NCBI RefSeq assembly: GCF_001424195.1
Contig: NZ_LMOO01000001.1
Coordinates: 664,569 to 728,568 of the forward strand
DNA from: Cellulomonas sp. Leaf334
GTDB taxonomy: Bacteria; Actinomycetota; Actinomycetes; Actinomycetales; Cellulomonadaceae
Direction of reading: 5' to 3'
DNA length: 64,000 nt
Under the pieces are notes generated by a model. The model made no database searches and was not told the DNA's origin. It was given only the letters and a program-made list of their open reading frames with translations. Positions 50,053 through 59,030 of the stretch are shown one piece after another. The number at the start of each line of letters is the position of its first letter. Within the stretch, counting starts at the first letter, position 1. Made by a program: the position numbers and the translations under genes.

Positions 50053-51597
50053 ATGAGCGACACCGGAGCACCGACGCCCCCGACTCCCCCTGCTCTCCCC
50101 GGCCCGTCACCCTCCTGGGTGGCGGGCCGGGGCGGGCTCGTCCTGCGCGAGCCCGGCCCGCTCGCCCGGACGCTCGCCGAGTTCTGGGCGGAGCGCAGCC
50201 GGCCGGTCGCCGTGAGCACGCTCGTCGTGTGCGCCGTGGTCGGGGTGCTCGGTGGTGTCCTGCTCGTCGGGCACGAGCCGGGGCTCGGTGCCGCGCTCAT
50301 CGGCCTGGTCGTGTGGGTGGCGGCTGCCCCGGCGCTGATCAAGCGACGCGACGTCAACGACCTGATCACCGCAGCTCTGTCGATCACCCTGTTCGCCGTC
50401 GTCGCCCTCCGGGACGCGGGGTGGGTCGTCGTGCTCTGCGCGCTCGTCGCGGCGTGGACCGGCGTCGTCGCCGTGACGTCGGCCCGGTCGGCACCGGCGG
50501 CCGCGCTCGCGCCGTTGACCTGGGCGGCGGGCACCGTCCGGGCGCTGCCGTGGGTGGCGAAGGGCGTCGAGTCCCTCGCCGGCTCGCGGCGCGGTCAGCT
50601 GCTGGTCGCGCTGCGCAGCGTCGCGATCACCATCGGCCTGCTCCTGGTGTTCGGGTTCCTGTTCGCCAGCTCCGACCGTGTCTTCGCCCGGCTCATGCCG
50701 CGCATCGAGGCGGACCTCGTGCCGGGCCAGGTCGTGGTCGGCGTGCTCGTGGCCGTCGTCGCGGCGGCTCTCGCCCACCTCGCGCTCGCGCCGCCCAGCT
50801 GGTCCGACGCCCGGCTGGCCCCGCGGCCCGCCGCCAAGCGTGGAGAGTGGCTCCTCCCGGTGCTCGCGCTCGACGCGCTGGTCCTGCTGTTCGTGATGGT
50901 CCAGGTCGGTGCCCTGCTCGGCGGGCACCGCCACGTGCTGGAGACCGAGGGTCTGACGTACGCCGAGTACGCACGAGAGGGTTTCGCCCAGCTGGTGGTG
51001 GTCACGGCCCTCACGCTCGTCGTCGTCGCGGTCGCCGCCCGGCGCGCACCCCGCGAGACCCCGCGGGACCTGCTGGTGTCCCGGCTGGCCCTCGGCACCC
51101 TGTGCCTGGGCACCCTGGGCGTCGTCGCGTCCGCCCTGCGTCGCATGGACCTGTACGTCGAGGCGTTCGGGCTCACCCGGCTGCGCATCTTCGTGTCCGT
51201 CACGGAGATCGCCCTCGCCGCGATCTTCGTGCTCCTGCTCGTCGCGGGGATCCGCTGGCGCGGTGGGTGGCTGCCCAGGGCCGCGCTCCAGGTGGTGGGC
51301 GTCGCGATGCTCGGCCTCGCCCTGATCAACCCGGACGCGCAGATCGTCCGCCACAACACCACGGCCGACCTGGAGTCGAGCCTCGACGCCGACTACCTCG
51401 CGGGGTTGTCCGCGGACGCGGTCCCGGCCTTCGACGAGATCGAGGGTGAACCGGCGCTGCGCCGGTGCCTGCTCGCGACGGCCGGCGTCCCGACGTCGAC
51501 GGGCATCGGCGACTGGAACCTCGGCCGGGAGCGCGCCGCACAGGTCCTCGCGACCGAGCAGCCCGACAGCGACCGGTGGTGCACGTCCGACCGGTGA
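50053..51597 (+). CDS. DUF4153/DUF4173-like polytopic membrane protein
   Basis: A 514-aa protein with about twelve hydrophobic helices and a long hydrophilic C-terminal tail (about 70 residues from VRHNTTADLESSLDADYLAGL). FASSDRVFARLMPRIEADL, HRHVLETEGLTYAEYAREGFAQL and RMDLYVEAFGLTRLRIFVSV are characteristic of the DUF4153/DUF4173 family: EGLTYAEYAR with YAREGFxQL is its hallmark. Function is unknown; members often sit beside sensor kinases or regulators, but none is adjacent here. The start is leaderless-like (TACGGT + 7). It converges with the next membrane gene. Confidence 0.85.
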   Translation: MSDTGAPTPPTPPALPGPSPSWVAGRGGLVLREPGPLARTLAEFWAERSRPVAVSTLVVCAVVGVLGGVLLVGHEPGLGAALIGLVVWVAAAPALIKRRDVNDLITAALSITLFAVVALRDAGWVVVLCALVAAWTGVVAVTSARSAPAAALAPLTWAAGTVRALPWVAKGVESLAGSRRGQLLVALRSVAITIGLLLVFGFLFASSDRVFARLMPRIEADLVPGQVVVGVLVAVVAAALAHLALAPPSWSDARLAPRPAAKRGEWLLPVLALDALVLLFVMVQVGALLGGHRHVLETEGLTYAEYAREGFAQLVVVTALTLVVVAVAARRAPRETPRDLLVSRLALGTLCLGTLGVVASALRRMDLYVEAFGLTRLRIFVSVTEIALAAIFVLLLVAGIRWRGGWLPRAALQVVGVAMLGLALINPDAQIVRHNTTADLESSLDADYLAGLSADAVPAFDEIEGEPALRRCLLATAGVPTSTGIGDWNLGRERAAQVLATEQPDSDRWCTSDR

Positions 51598-51604
51598 GCC
51601 GCAG

Positions 51605-53236
51605 TCAGACGAGGACGGGTTCCTCCTCCTCGACGGGCGCGGCAGCCCGCGGTCGGGCGGCCAGGGTCGCCAGGCCGAGCACGACCAGCGCGACGACGAA
51701 CACACCCACCACGTATGCGGGGGTGAGCCGGTCCGCCAGAACGAGGGCGAGAGCCGCCAGGGAGATCACCACGACGCGCACGAGGGTGCGCTGCTCGTCG
51801 AGCCACACGCCGACCGGTCCGGTGCTGAAGCCTCGGCGCTCCCCCGCGGTCCGCACCCAGGCGGAGGCGTGGGACGACGACGCCCGCAGCTGCCGGGCCG
51901 CCGTCGTGCCGCCCGCGACGAACGCGATGATCGCCAGCAGCAGACCGAGCACCAGGCCGACCCGCAGCTCGATGCGCAGCAGCGACACGAACTGGTCGTA
52001 GATCGCGACGGCCGTGTCGACGCGTTGGACGGTCGGTGGCAGCGAGCTCGCGTACAAGGACCTGCCGAGCGTCAGCGCGATGCCGAGCAGAAGCATCGCG
52101 CCTGCCAACGACAGTCCCGCCACGACGAGCGCCCGCGACCTGTGCTGGGCGGCGAGGACACCCGCGGCGAGCAGCGCCAGGGACAGGTACGGCAGCAGCC
52201 CGCCGACGATGTCGATGAGCCGGTACGCGCTCTGCAACCGCACGAGGTCGGCGCTCGACGCGATCGGGAAGGTCACGTTGATCGTCGGGATCCTGCTCAC
52301 CAGCGTGAAGCCGGCCTGTTCCAGCGACGTCTTGACCTGCTCGATGATCGGTGTCACGTCGAGCGTCAGGGTGCCGGTGTCGCTGATCTGGGCGAGCGCG
52401 TCGGGATCGCCGCGCAGCGTCGCGACGATCTGCTCGTGGGCGGCCCGGTTGGCTTCCTCCCAGACGTTCTCGAAAGCGTCCGAGCTGACGATCTTGGTGA
52501 CGTTCTTGCGGATGAACCCGGTGATCGCCTCCTGCAGCGGCGCCTGCAACGAGGTGACCGCCTGACCGACCAGGGGCGGCAGGTCCAGGCCCGCCACCGC
52601 GTCGGTCGCCTGCGTGGTCAGCTGCTCGACGTTCAGCGCGTCCACGACCGCCACGGTGATCCGGTTCGCGACCGCGGACTGCACCAGCGGGTCCTCGGCG
52701 ATCGGCGCGACGGTGTCGACGTAGTTGTCGGTCGAGACGACCAGCCCGCGAGCCCAGCTGCCCACGACCGCGACCGGGGCGAGCAGGGCGCCGATCAGGA
52801 TCAGCACCACGGCGGCGGTCGAGCGGCCCACCTTGCGCCGCGGACGCGTCGCGACGGGCGCGGGTGGCGGGACGGTCGCGGTCGCTCGCAGGCGCGCGTT
52901 CTCCGTCTCCAGGAGCTGCAGGCGCGCGAGCAGGACGGCACGGTCCTCGGTCGGCGAGGACGGGGGCACCTCCACGTCGATGCTCGTCGGGATCTCGGCG
53001 GTGTCGTGGAGGGAGCCGGTCGGGATCTCCTCCGTGTCCTGCTGCGGTGTCTCCGCGTCGGCCGGCCCGGTGTCGTCCGGGGTCTCCTCGTCGGGCGTCA
53101 CGTACGGCGACGACGTGTCTGGCGTCTCCGCCGACGGGTCCGGGGCGCCCGGCGGGGGCTCGGCTCCGGATCGACGCGGCTTGCGGGGCGACGGCTTGTT
53201 CTCGACCACGGAGTGCCCTCCCGACATGTCCGACAT
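51605..53236 (-). CDS. Large membrane protein with disordered acidic N terminus
   Basis: A 543-aa membrane protein of unknown function. Residues 1-135 are low-complexity, Pro/Asp/Glu/Thr-rich with a short coiled-coil-like piece (LLARLQLLETENARL). A helix at about 148-168 (AAVVLILIGALLAPVAVVG) is followed by an extracytoplasmic domain of about 180 residues (VVSTDNYVDTVAPIAEDPLVQSAVANR). At least four to five helices follow between residue 335 and 525, and the protein ends EEEEPVLV. TDNYVDTVAPLAxDPxVQ is a recurrent actinobacterial motif for this family. The start ATG 53236 (or 53227) lacks a strong ribosome site. It is divergent from the AI-2E-type gene. Confidence 0.78.
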   Translation of the reverse strand: MSDMSGGHSVVENKPSPRKPRRSGAEPPPGAPDPSAETPDTSSPYVTPDEETPDDTGPADAETPQQDTEEIPTGSLHDTAEIPTSIDVEVPPSSPTEDRAVLLARLQLLETENARLRATATVPPPAPVATRPRRKVGRSTAAVVLILIGALLAPVAVVGSWARGLVVSTDNYVDTVAPIAEDPLVQSAVANRITVAVVDALNVEQLTTQATDAVAGLDLPPLVGQAVTSLQAPLQEAITGFIRKNVTKIVSSDAFENVWEEANRAAHEQIVATLRGDPDALAQISDTGTLTLDVTPIIEQVKTSLEQAGFTLVSRIPTINVTFPIASSADLVRLQSAYRLIDIVGGLLPYLSLALLAAGVLAAQHRSRALVVAGLSLAGAMLLLGIALTLGRSLYASSLPPTVQRVDTAVAIYDQFVSLLRIELRVGLVLGLLLAIIAFVAGGTTAARQLRASSSHASAWVRTAGERRGFSTGPVGVWLDEQRTLVRVVVISLAALALVLADRLTPAYVVGVFVVALVVLGLATLAARPRAAAPVEEEEPVLV

Positions 53237-53398
53237 GTAGCGACCTGCCGAGCATGGCAGTTGCGCTGCTCAGAGCGCGAGAGGCGGCCCGCACCGGCTC
53301 GGCGCGGGATCACCGTCGCGGGCCACGACGACGGGTACCGTGCCACCCGAGACGAACGCTGCCCGCGAGCCCGCTCGCCTGCCCGCACGGGGGAACCC

Positions 53399-54583
53399 AT
53401 GTCCGACAGCCCTGCGACACGCACGATCGGCGTGGGTCGTCCCGATCCCCGCAAGCCACCGGCATGGCTCCCTCGTGCGCTGCTGATGACGGGGATCGCG
53501 GTGTTCCTCGGGCTCGCGGCGTGGCGGGCGCTGTCACTGCTCGGCAACGTCATCTTCATCGTGGTGATCTCGTGGTTCCTCGCCCTGGCCATGGAGCCCC
53601 TGATCCGCTGGCTGGTGGCCCGTGGCCTGAAGCGCACGCGCGCCACGGGCCTGGTGATGATCGCCTCGCTCGTGGGGATCCTCGCCGTGGTCGCGCTCTT
53701 CGGCGGCCTCTTCGTCACGCAGGTCATCGAGCTCGTCCAGTCCCTCCCGGAGTACTACGCGCAGCTCGCCGACTGGGTCACGCAGAGGTTCCCCGTCGAG
53801 ATGCCGGAGGCCGACGACCTGCTCATCGGGCTCAGCGAGAACTGGCAGCAGCTGGCCCCCGGCCTCATCGGCCTCGGGTCGTCCATCGTCGGCGGGCTGT
53901 TCACCGCCAGCGCGGTCCTGCTCGTCGTGTACTACATGGCGAGCGCCGGCCCGAAGTTGCGGGCCGCGATCTGCCGGATGCTGGCCCCCGCCCGGCAGCG
54001 CGAGGTGCTGCGCCTGTGGGAGGTCTCGCAGGAGAAGGTCGCGGACTTCATCAACTCGCGCATCGTGCTCGCGGCCCTGTCGACGTTCTTCACGTTCATC
54101 TTCCTGACGATCCTGAGCATCCCGTACGCGCTCCCGCTCGCGGCGTTCACCGGTGTGGTCTCGCAGTTCGTCCCGACCATCGGCACGTACATCGGCGGCG
54201 CGCTGCCGATCGCGGTGGCGCTCGCCGTCGACCCGGTCAAGGGTCTGCTCACGCTGGCGTTCATCGTCGGGTACCAGCAGGTCGAGAACCTGCTCTTCTC
54301 CCCCAAGGTCTCGTCGCGGTCGCTCGAGATCAACCCCGCGATCTCCTTCCTGGCGGTGATCGCGTTCGGTGCGGTCTTCGGGCCGATCGGCGCGTTCCTC
54401 GCGCTGCCGGTCGCCGCGACGATCCAGGCGGTCTCCTCGACGTACATCCGCCGGCACGACCTGGTCGACGACGAGCTGCTCCGGGAGGACGCGCAGGCCA
54501 TGCGACGGCAGCGCGGCTGGGTCGACGTCCCCGAGGACGAGGACGAGGACCAGCCGACCGGACGCCCCGCCGATCAGCCGTAG
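53399..54583 (+). CDS. AI-2E-family (PerM/TqsA-like) transporter
   Basis: A 394-aa polytopic protein of the AI-2E transporter family (eight helices). Visible motifs are LGNVIFIVVISWFLALAMEPLIRWL, an amphipathic domain with LVQSLPEYYAQLADWVTQ, then LGSSIVGGLFTASAVLLVVYYM and the signature pair VPTIGTYIGGALPIAVALAV / VGYQQVENLLFSPKVSS, with PxIGAFLALPVAA at the end. Family members export peptides, ions or signals; the specific substrate is unknown. GGGGGAA precedes ATG 53399. The acidic tail overlaps the convergent glnE gene by 10 bp. Confidence 0.9.
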   Translation: MSDSPATRTIGVGRPDPRKPPAWLPRALLMTGIAVFLGLAAWRALSLLGNVIFIVVISWFLALAMEPLIRWLVARGLKRTRATGLVMIASLVGILAVVALFGGLFVTQVIELVQSLPEYYAQLADWVTQRFPVEMPEADDLLIGLSENWQQLAPGLIGLGSSIVGGLFTASAVLLVVYYMASAGPKLRAAICRMLAPARQREVLRLWEVSQEKVADFINSRIVLAALSTFFTFIFLTILSIPYALPLAAFTGVVSQFVPTIGTYIGGALPIAVALAVDPVKGLLTLAFIVGYQQVENLLFSPKVSSRSLEINPAISFLAVIAFGAVFGPIGAFLALPVAATIQAVSSTYIRRHDLVDDELLREDAQAMRRQRGWVDVPEDEDEDQPTGRPADQP

Positions 54584-57500
54584 AAGACGCGCTCGACCAC
54601 GGCGCGCGCCCGTCGCGCGGTCCGCAGGTAGTCCTGCTCCAGCTCGCCGCCGGACCCCGCGGGGTACCCGACGACGCGCGCCAGGCCCGCGAGAGCCTGC
54701 CGGTCGTGCGGCAGGACGTCCGCGTGCGCTCCCCCGCGACCGCTCCAGAGGACGTTCGCGTCCCGCAGCCGGCTCGCCAGGTGCCACGCCTCGCTCAGCA
54801 CCCGCGCGTCGTCGGCGTCGAGGAGGCCCGCCGTGGTGGCGGCGTCGAGGGCCGCGAGCGTCGCGGTCGTGCGCAGCGCAGGCACCTCGTGGGCGTGCTG
54901 GAGCTGGAGGAGCTGGACGGTCCACTCGACGTCCGAGATGCCCCCGCGTCCCAGCTTGAGGTGCCGGGCCGGCTCCACGCCCCGCGGGAGCCGCTCGGAC
55001 TCGACGCGGGCCTTGATGCGGCGCACCTCGCGCTCCACCGCGGGCTCGACACCCCCGACCGGGTACCGCAACGGGTCGATCAGGCGCAGGAACCGCTCGC
55101 CGAGCTCGTCGTCGCCGGCCACGGGGCGGGCACGCAGCAGCGCCTGGCTCTCCCACGGCGAGGACCAGCGGTCGTAGTACTCGGCGTACGAGTCGAACGA
55201 CCGCACGAGCGGGCCGTTGCGGCCCTCCGGTCGGAGGTCGGCGTCCACCTCGAGGGTCGGCTCCGGCCCGACGCTCCCCAGCAGCGTGCGGAGCTTCGTC
55301 GTCACGTGGAGCGCGAACTCCTGCGCCGCCCGCGGGTCCGCACCCTCGACGGGGTCGTGCACGAACAGCACGTCGGCATCGGAGGAGTAGCCCATCTCGC
55401 CGCCGCCCCACCGGCCCATCGCGACGACGAGCAGCCGCGTCGGGCTCGTCTCCAGGCCCTTGTCCGCACGCGCCTCCCACTCCGACACCCGCAGGGCACC
55501 GACCAGGACGACGTCCGCCGCGACGCTCAGGCTGCGCGACGCGCGCTCGCCGGTGACGACACCGAGCACGTCGGCGGCGGCGGTGCGCGCCAGCTCCCGT
55601 CGCCGGAGCCCGCGCAGGGCGGTGACCGCCGGCACCGGCTCGTCGGACCGCGTGAGGATCGCGTCCGCCTCGGCGGTCAGCCGCTCGAACGTGCGCGGCA
55701 CCAGGTCGGCGTCGTCGGCCAGCCACGTGACGGACTCCGGCGACCTGGTGAGGGCGTCGGCGACGTAGCGGGACGTCGACAGCACCTGGGCGAGCCGACG
55801 AGCGGCCGTGCCCGAGTCCCGGAGCAGCTTGAGGTACCAGTGCGTGGTGCCCAGCTCGTCGGACAACCGACGGAACGCCAGCAGGCCGCCGTCCGGGTCG
55901 GCGCCGTCCGCGAACCAGCCGAGCATCACCGGGAGCAGCTGCCGCTGGATGGACGCGCGCCGGGACACCCCCTCGGTCAGCGCCGCGATGTGGCGCATGG
56001 CGCCCGTCGGGTCGGTGTACCCGATGGCTGCCAGACGGGCCTTGGCGGCCTCCGGGGCGAGGCTCGCCTCCGCGGTCGACAGCTGGGCGGTCGCGGGCAG
56101 CAGCGGGCGGTAGAACAGCTCCTCGTGCAGGCCCCGGACCTCGCGGCGCGTGGCACGCCAGCGGTCGAGCAGCCCGTCGGCGCCCTCGGCCCGCATGCCG
56201 ATCGAGCGTGCGAGCCGGCGCAGGTCCTGCTCGGCCGTCGGCAGGAGGTGCGTGCGGCGCAGCCGGTGGAGCTGGATCCGGTGCTCCAGCACGCGCAGGA
56301 GGCGGTAGCAGACCGCGAGCTGCGCCGCGTGGTTGCGCCCGACGTACCCGCCCGCAGCCAGTGCGGCGAGCGCGGTCAGCGTGCTCGAGCTGCGGATCGA
56401 CTCGTCCGCGCGCCCGTGCACGAGCTGGAGGAGCTGCACGGTGAACTCGACGTCCCGCAGACCGCCGACGCCCAGCTTGAGCTGCCGGTCCGCCTCCGCG
56501 GCGGGCACGTGCCCCTCGACCCGCCGGCGCATCGCCTGCGAGTCCTCCACGAAGTGCTCGCGCGTCACCGCGCTCCAGACGAACGGCTGCGTCATCGCGA
56601 CGTACTCCAGGCCGAGCGCCTCGTCGCCCGCCAGCGGCCGCGCCTTGAGCAGCGCCTGGAACTCCCAGGTCTTGGCCCAGCGCTCGTAGTACGCCTTGTG
56701 GCTCGCGATCGTGCGGACCAGCGGCCCGTCCTTGCCCTCGGGACGCAGCGCGGCGTCGACGGGCCACAGCGCCGGCTCGCCCGACGGCGTCGAGCACACC
56801 CGCGCGAGGCCCGCCGCGAGCCGCGACGCCGCAGCGAGCGCCTCGGCCTCGTCGACTCCGTCGACGGGCTCCGCCACGTAGATCACGTCGACGTCGCTGA
56901 CGTAGTTGAGCTCGCGGCCCCCGCCCTTGCCCATGCCGATGACCGCGAGCCGGACGCCGAGACCGTGGTCGTCGAGGTCGGCGCGGGCCAGCGCCAGCGC
57001 GGACTCCAGCGCGGCACCCGCCAGGTCGGCCAGCGCCGCCGCGACGCCCGGGAGGCGGCTCAGCGGGTCGGAGCTCGTGAGGTCGGTCGCCGCGATGCGC
57101 AGCAGGCGCGTCCGGTAGGCCAGCCGCATCGCATCCGTGCCCGCGGCGCCGGCGAGCGTCGCCACCGGCACGGCCGCCTCGGCGTCGGCACCGACCGCAC
57201 GCAGGAGCTCGGCCCGGACCTCGGCCACGGGCACACCCGTCCCGAGGGTGTCGTCGAGGAGCACCCGCAAGGTCTCCGGGTGCGCGACGAGCGTGTCTCC
57301 CAGCGCAACTGACGCACCGACGACGGCGAGCAGCCGCGCGCGGGGCGCCTCGTCGTCCTCGAGGATGCCCCGCAGCACGCTGACCAGCTCGGGGTCACCG
57401 ACGACCGATCCGGCGAGCTTCGCGAGCGCGAGGAGCGCCTGGTCGGGGTCCGCCACCTCCGCGAGGGGCGCGATGAGCACGTCCGCCGGCTCGGCGATCA

Positions 57501-57615
57501 CCTGCACCAGCGCGGCGTCCGCGAGCAGCCGCTCGGCGCGGACGGCGTCGGACACCCCGACCCGCGTGAGCCGACCGGCGAGCGACGAACCGCGCCCGGC
57601 AGAGCTCACGCTCAC
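54574..57615 (-). CDS. glnE: Glutamine synthetase adenylyltransferase/adenylyl-removing enzyme
   Basis: Bifunctional enzyme that adenylylates GSI tyrosine to switch it off and removes AMP to switch it on; 1013 aa, the usual length. It contains two nucleotidyltransferase halves: GMGKGGGRELNYVSDVDVIY (N-terminal, adenylyl-removing) and AMGRWGGGEMGYSSDADVLF (C-terminal, adenylylating), each with the GG/DxD-type metal site, and helical regulatory regions. The start GTG 57615 overlaps the glnA2 stop (GTGA), coupling it to glnA2; the longer upstream frame is only read-through. The substrate is GlnA (Tyr402) encoded at 42.4 kb, not adjacent GlnA2. Confidence 0.95.
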   Translation of the reverse strand: MSVSSAGRGSSLAGRLTRVGVSDAVRAERLLADAALVQVIAEPADVLIAPLAEVADPDQALLALAKLAGSVVGDPELVSVLRGILEDDEAPRARLLAVVGASVALGDTLVAHPETLRVLLDDTLGTGVPVAEVRAELLRAVGADAEAAVPVATLAGAAGTDAMRLAYRTRLLRIAATDLTSSDPLSRLPGVAAALADLAGAALESALALARADLDDHGLGVRLAVIGMGKGGGRELNYVSDVDVIYVAEPVDGVDEAEALAAASRLAAGLARVCSTPSGEPALWPVDAALRPEGKDGPLVRTIASHKAYYERWAKTWEFQALLKARPLAGDEALGLEYVAMTQPFVWSAVTREHFVEDSQAMRRRVEGHVPAAEADRQLKLGVGGLRDVEFTVQLLQLVHGRADESIRSSSTLTALAALAAGGYVGRNHAAQLAVCYRLLRVLEHRIQLHRLRRTHLLPTAEQDLRRLARSIGMRAEGADGLLDRWRATRREVRGLHEELFYRPLLPATAQLSTAEASLAPEAAKARLAAIGYTDPTGAMRHIAALTEGVSRRASIQRQLLPVMLGWFADGADPDGGLLAFRRLSDELGTTHWYLKLLRDSGTAARRLAQVLSTSRYVADALTRSPESVTWLADDADLVPRTFERLTAEADAILTRSDEPVPAVTALRGLRRRELARTAAADVLGVVTGERASRSLSVAADVVLVGALRVSEWEARADKGLETSPTRLLVVAMGRWGGGEMGYSSDADVLFVHDPVEGADPRAAQEFALHVTTKLRTLLGSVGPEPTLEVDADLRPEGRNGPLVRSFDSYAEYYDRWSSPWESQALLRARPVAGDDELGERFLRLIDPLRYPVGGVEPAVEREVRRIKARVESERLPRGVEPARHLKLGRGGISDVEWTVQLLQLQHAHEVPALRTTATLAALDAATTAGLLDADDARVLSEAWHLASRLRDANVLWSGRGGAHADVLPHDRQALAGLARVVGYPAGSGGELEQDYLRTARRARAVVERVFYG

Positions 57616-58949
57616 AGCACCGGGAGGAACCGCCGCAGCTCGTACGGCGTCACCTGCGAGCGGTAGGCCTCCCACTCCTGGCGCTTGTTGCGCAGGAAGT
57701 AGTCGAACACGTGCTCGCCCAGGGTCTCCGCGACGAGCTCGGACTTCTCCATGATCGAGATCGCGGCGTCCAGCGACGTCGGCAGCGGCTCGATGCCGAG
57801 CGCGCGGCGCTCCGAGTCTGTGAGCTCCCAGACGTCGTCCTCGGCGCCCTCGGGCAGCTCGTAGCCCTCTTCGACACCCTTGAGACCGGCGGTGAGCAGC
57901 AGCGCGTACGCGAGGTACGGGTTGGTGGCGGAGTCGACGGCGCGGTACTCGATGCGGCTCGAGTTGCCCTTGCCGGGCTTGTACATGGGCACGCGGACCA
58001 GCGCGGAGCGGTTGTTGTGCCCCCAGCAGACGTAGCTCGGCGCCTCGGCGCCGCCCCACAGCCGCTTGTAGGAGTTGACGAACTGGTTGGTCACCGCCGT
58101 GATCTCAGCGGCGTGCCTGAGCAGCCCCGCGATGAACGAGCGTGCGGTCTTCGACAGCTCCAGGTGCCCGCCGGGCTCGTGGAACGCGTTGCGGTCGCCC
58201 TGGAACAACGACAGGTGCGTGTGCATGCCGGAGCCGGGCTGGTCGGCCAGCGGCTTGGGCATGAAGCTCGCGAAGACGCCCTGCTCGAGCGCGACCTCCT
58301 TGACGACGGTGCGGAACGTCATGATGTTGTCCGCGGTGGTCAGGGCGTCGGCGTAGCGCAGGTCGATCTCGTTCTGGCCCGGTCCGGCCTCGTGGTGGGA
58401 GAACTCCACCGAGATGCCCATCGACTCGAGCATGGTGATCGCGGCGCGGCGGAAGTCGTGCGCGGTGCCGCGCGGCACGTGGTCGAAGTAGCCGCCCTGG
58501 TCGACGGGCACCAGCGGCAGCGTCGGGTCGGCCGGGGCGTCGAACAGGTAGAACTCGACCTCGGGGTGCGTGTAGAAGGTGAACCCCTGGTCGGCGGCCT
58601 TCGACAGCGCGCGCTTGAGCACCGTGCGGGAGTCCGCGAGCGACGGCTCGCCGTCGGGCGTCAGCAGGTCGCAGAACATCCGGGCGGTCCCGTGCCGCTC
58701 CCCGCGCCAGGGCAGGATCTGGAACGTCGACGGGTCGGGCTTGGCGATCATGTCCGCCTCGTACACCCGCGTCAGGCCCTCGATGGCGCTGCCGTCGAAC
58801 CCGATCCCCTCCGAGAACGCAGCCTCGAGCTCGGCGGGTGCCACCGCCACCGACTTCAGGATCCCGAGCACGTCGGTGAACCAGAGACGGATGAAGCGGA
58901 TGTCCCGCTCCTCGACCGTGCGGAGCACGAACTCCTGCTGCCTGTCCAT
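57612..58949 (-). CDS. glnA2: Glutamine synthetase type I paralog GlnA2
   Basis: A 445-aa GSI-like enzyme matching actinobacterial GlnA2 (MDRQQEFVLRTVEERDIRF, IGFDGSAIEGL, PEVEFYLFD, KPLADQPGSGMHTHLSL). The adenylylation loop reads DDVWELTDSERR, with tryptophan instead of the tyrosine, so GlnE should not modify it. Unlike GlnA it is therefore expected to escape adenylylation control. Its role in actinobacteria is minor or alternative, possibly gamma-glutamyl chemistry; unknown here. The start ATG 58949 is preferred over 58958 from family N termini and an AGGA site. It forms a coupled pair with glnE as in M. tuberculosis. Confidence 0.93.
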   Translation of the reverse strand: MDRQQEFVLRTVEERDIRFIRLWFTDVLGILKSVAVAPAELEAAFSEGIGFDGSAIEGLTRVYEADMIAKPDPSTFQILPWRGERHGTARMFCDLLTPDGEPSLADSRTVLKRALSKAADQGFTFYTHPEVEFYLFDAPADPTLPLVPVDQGGYFDHVPRGTAHDFRRAAITMLESMGISVEFSHHEAGPGQNEIDLRYADALTTADNIMTFRTVVKEVALEQGVFASFMPKPLADQPGSGMHTHLSLFQGDRNAFHEPGGHLELSKTARSFIAGLLRHAAEITAVTNQFVNSYKRLWGGAEAPSYVCWGHNNRSALVRVPMYKPGKGNSSRIEYRAVDSATNPYLAYALLLTAGLKGVEEGYELPEGAEDDVWELTDSERRALGIEPLPTSLDAAISIMEKSELVAETLGEHVFDYFLRNKRQEWEAYRSQVTPYELRRFLPVL

Positions 58950-59017
58950 GCGGTACATCCTGCCTGATGAACGGTCCGGCACACGGCCACTGGGGAAGGT
59001 GGGTCGCACGAGATGGT

Positions 59018-59023
59018 TAGGCT
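59018..59023 (+). promoter_or_regulatory. -10 hexamer of nadE (leaderless)
   Basis: TAGGCT, spacer 7 nt to ATG 59031. Confidence 0.6.
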
Positions 59024-59030
59024 CGTCCAC

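Noticed and set aside
53225..53237. CATGTC-c-GACATG inverted repeat
   Set aside because: It lies across the two tandem ATGTCGGACATG start codons of the membrane protein and is probably coding coincidence rather than an operator.
54574..58059. GlnE frame extended upstream to 58059
   Set aside because: The extension overlaps glnA2 on the same strand; GTG 57615 with GTGA coupling gives a normal-length GlnE.
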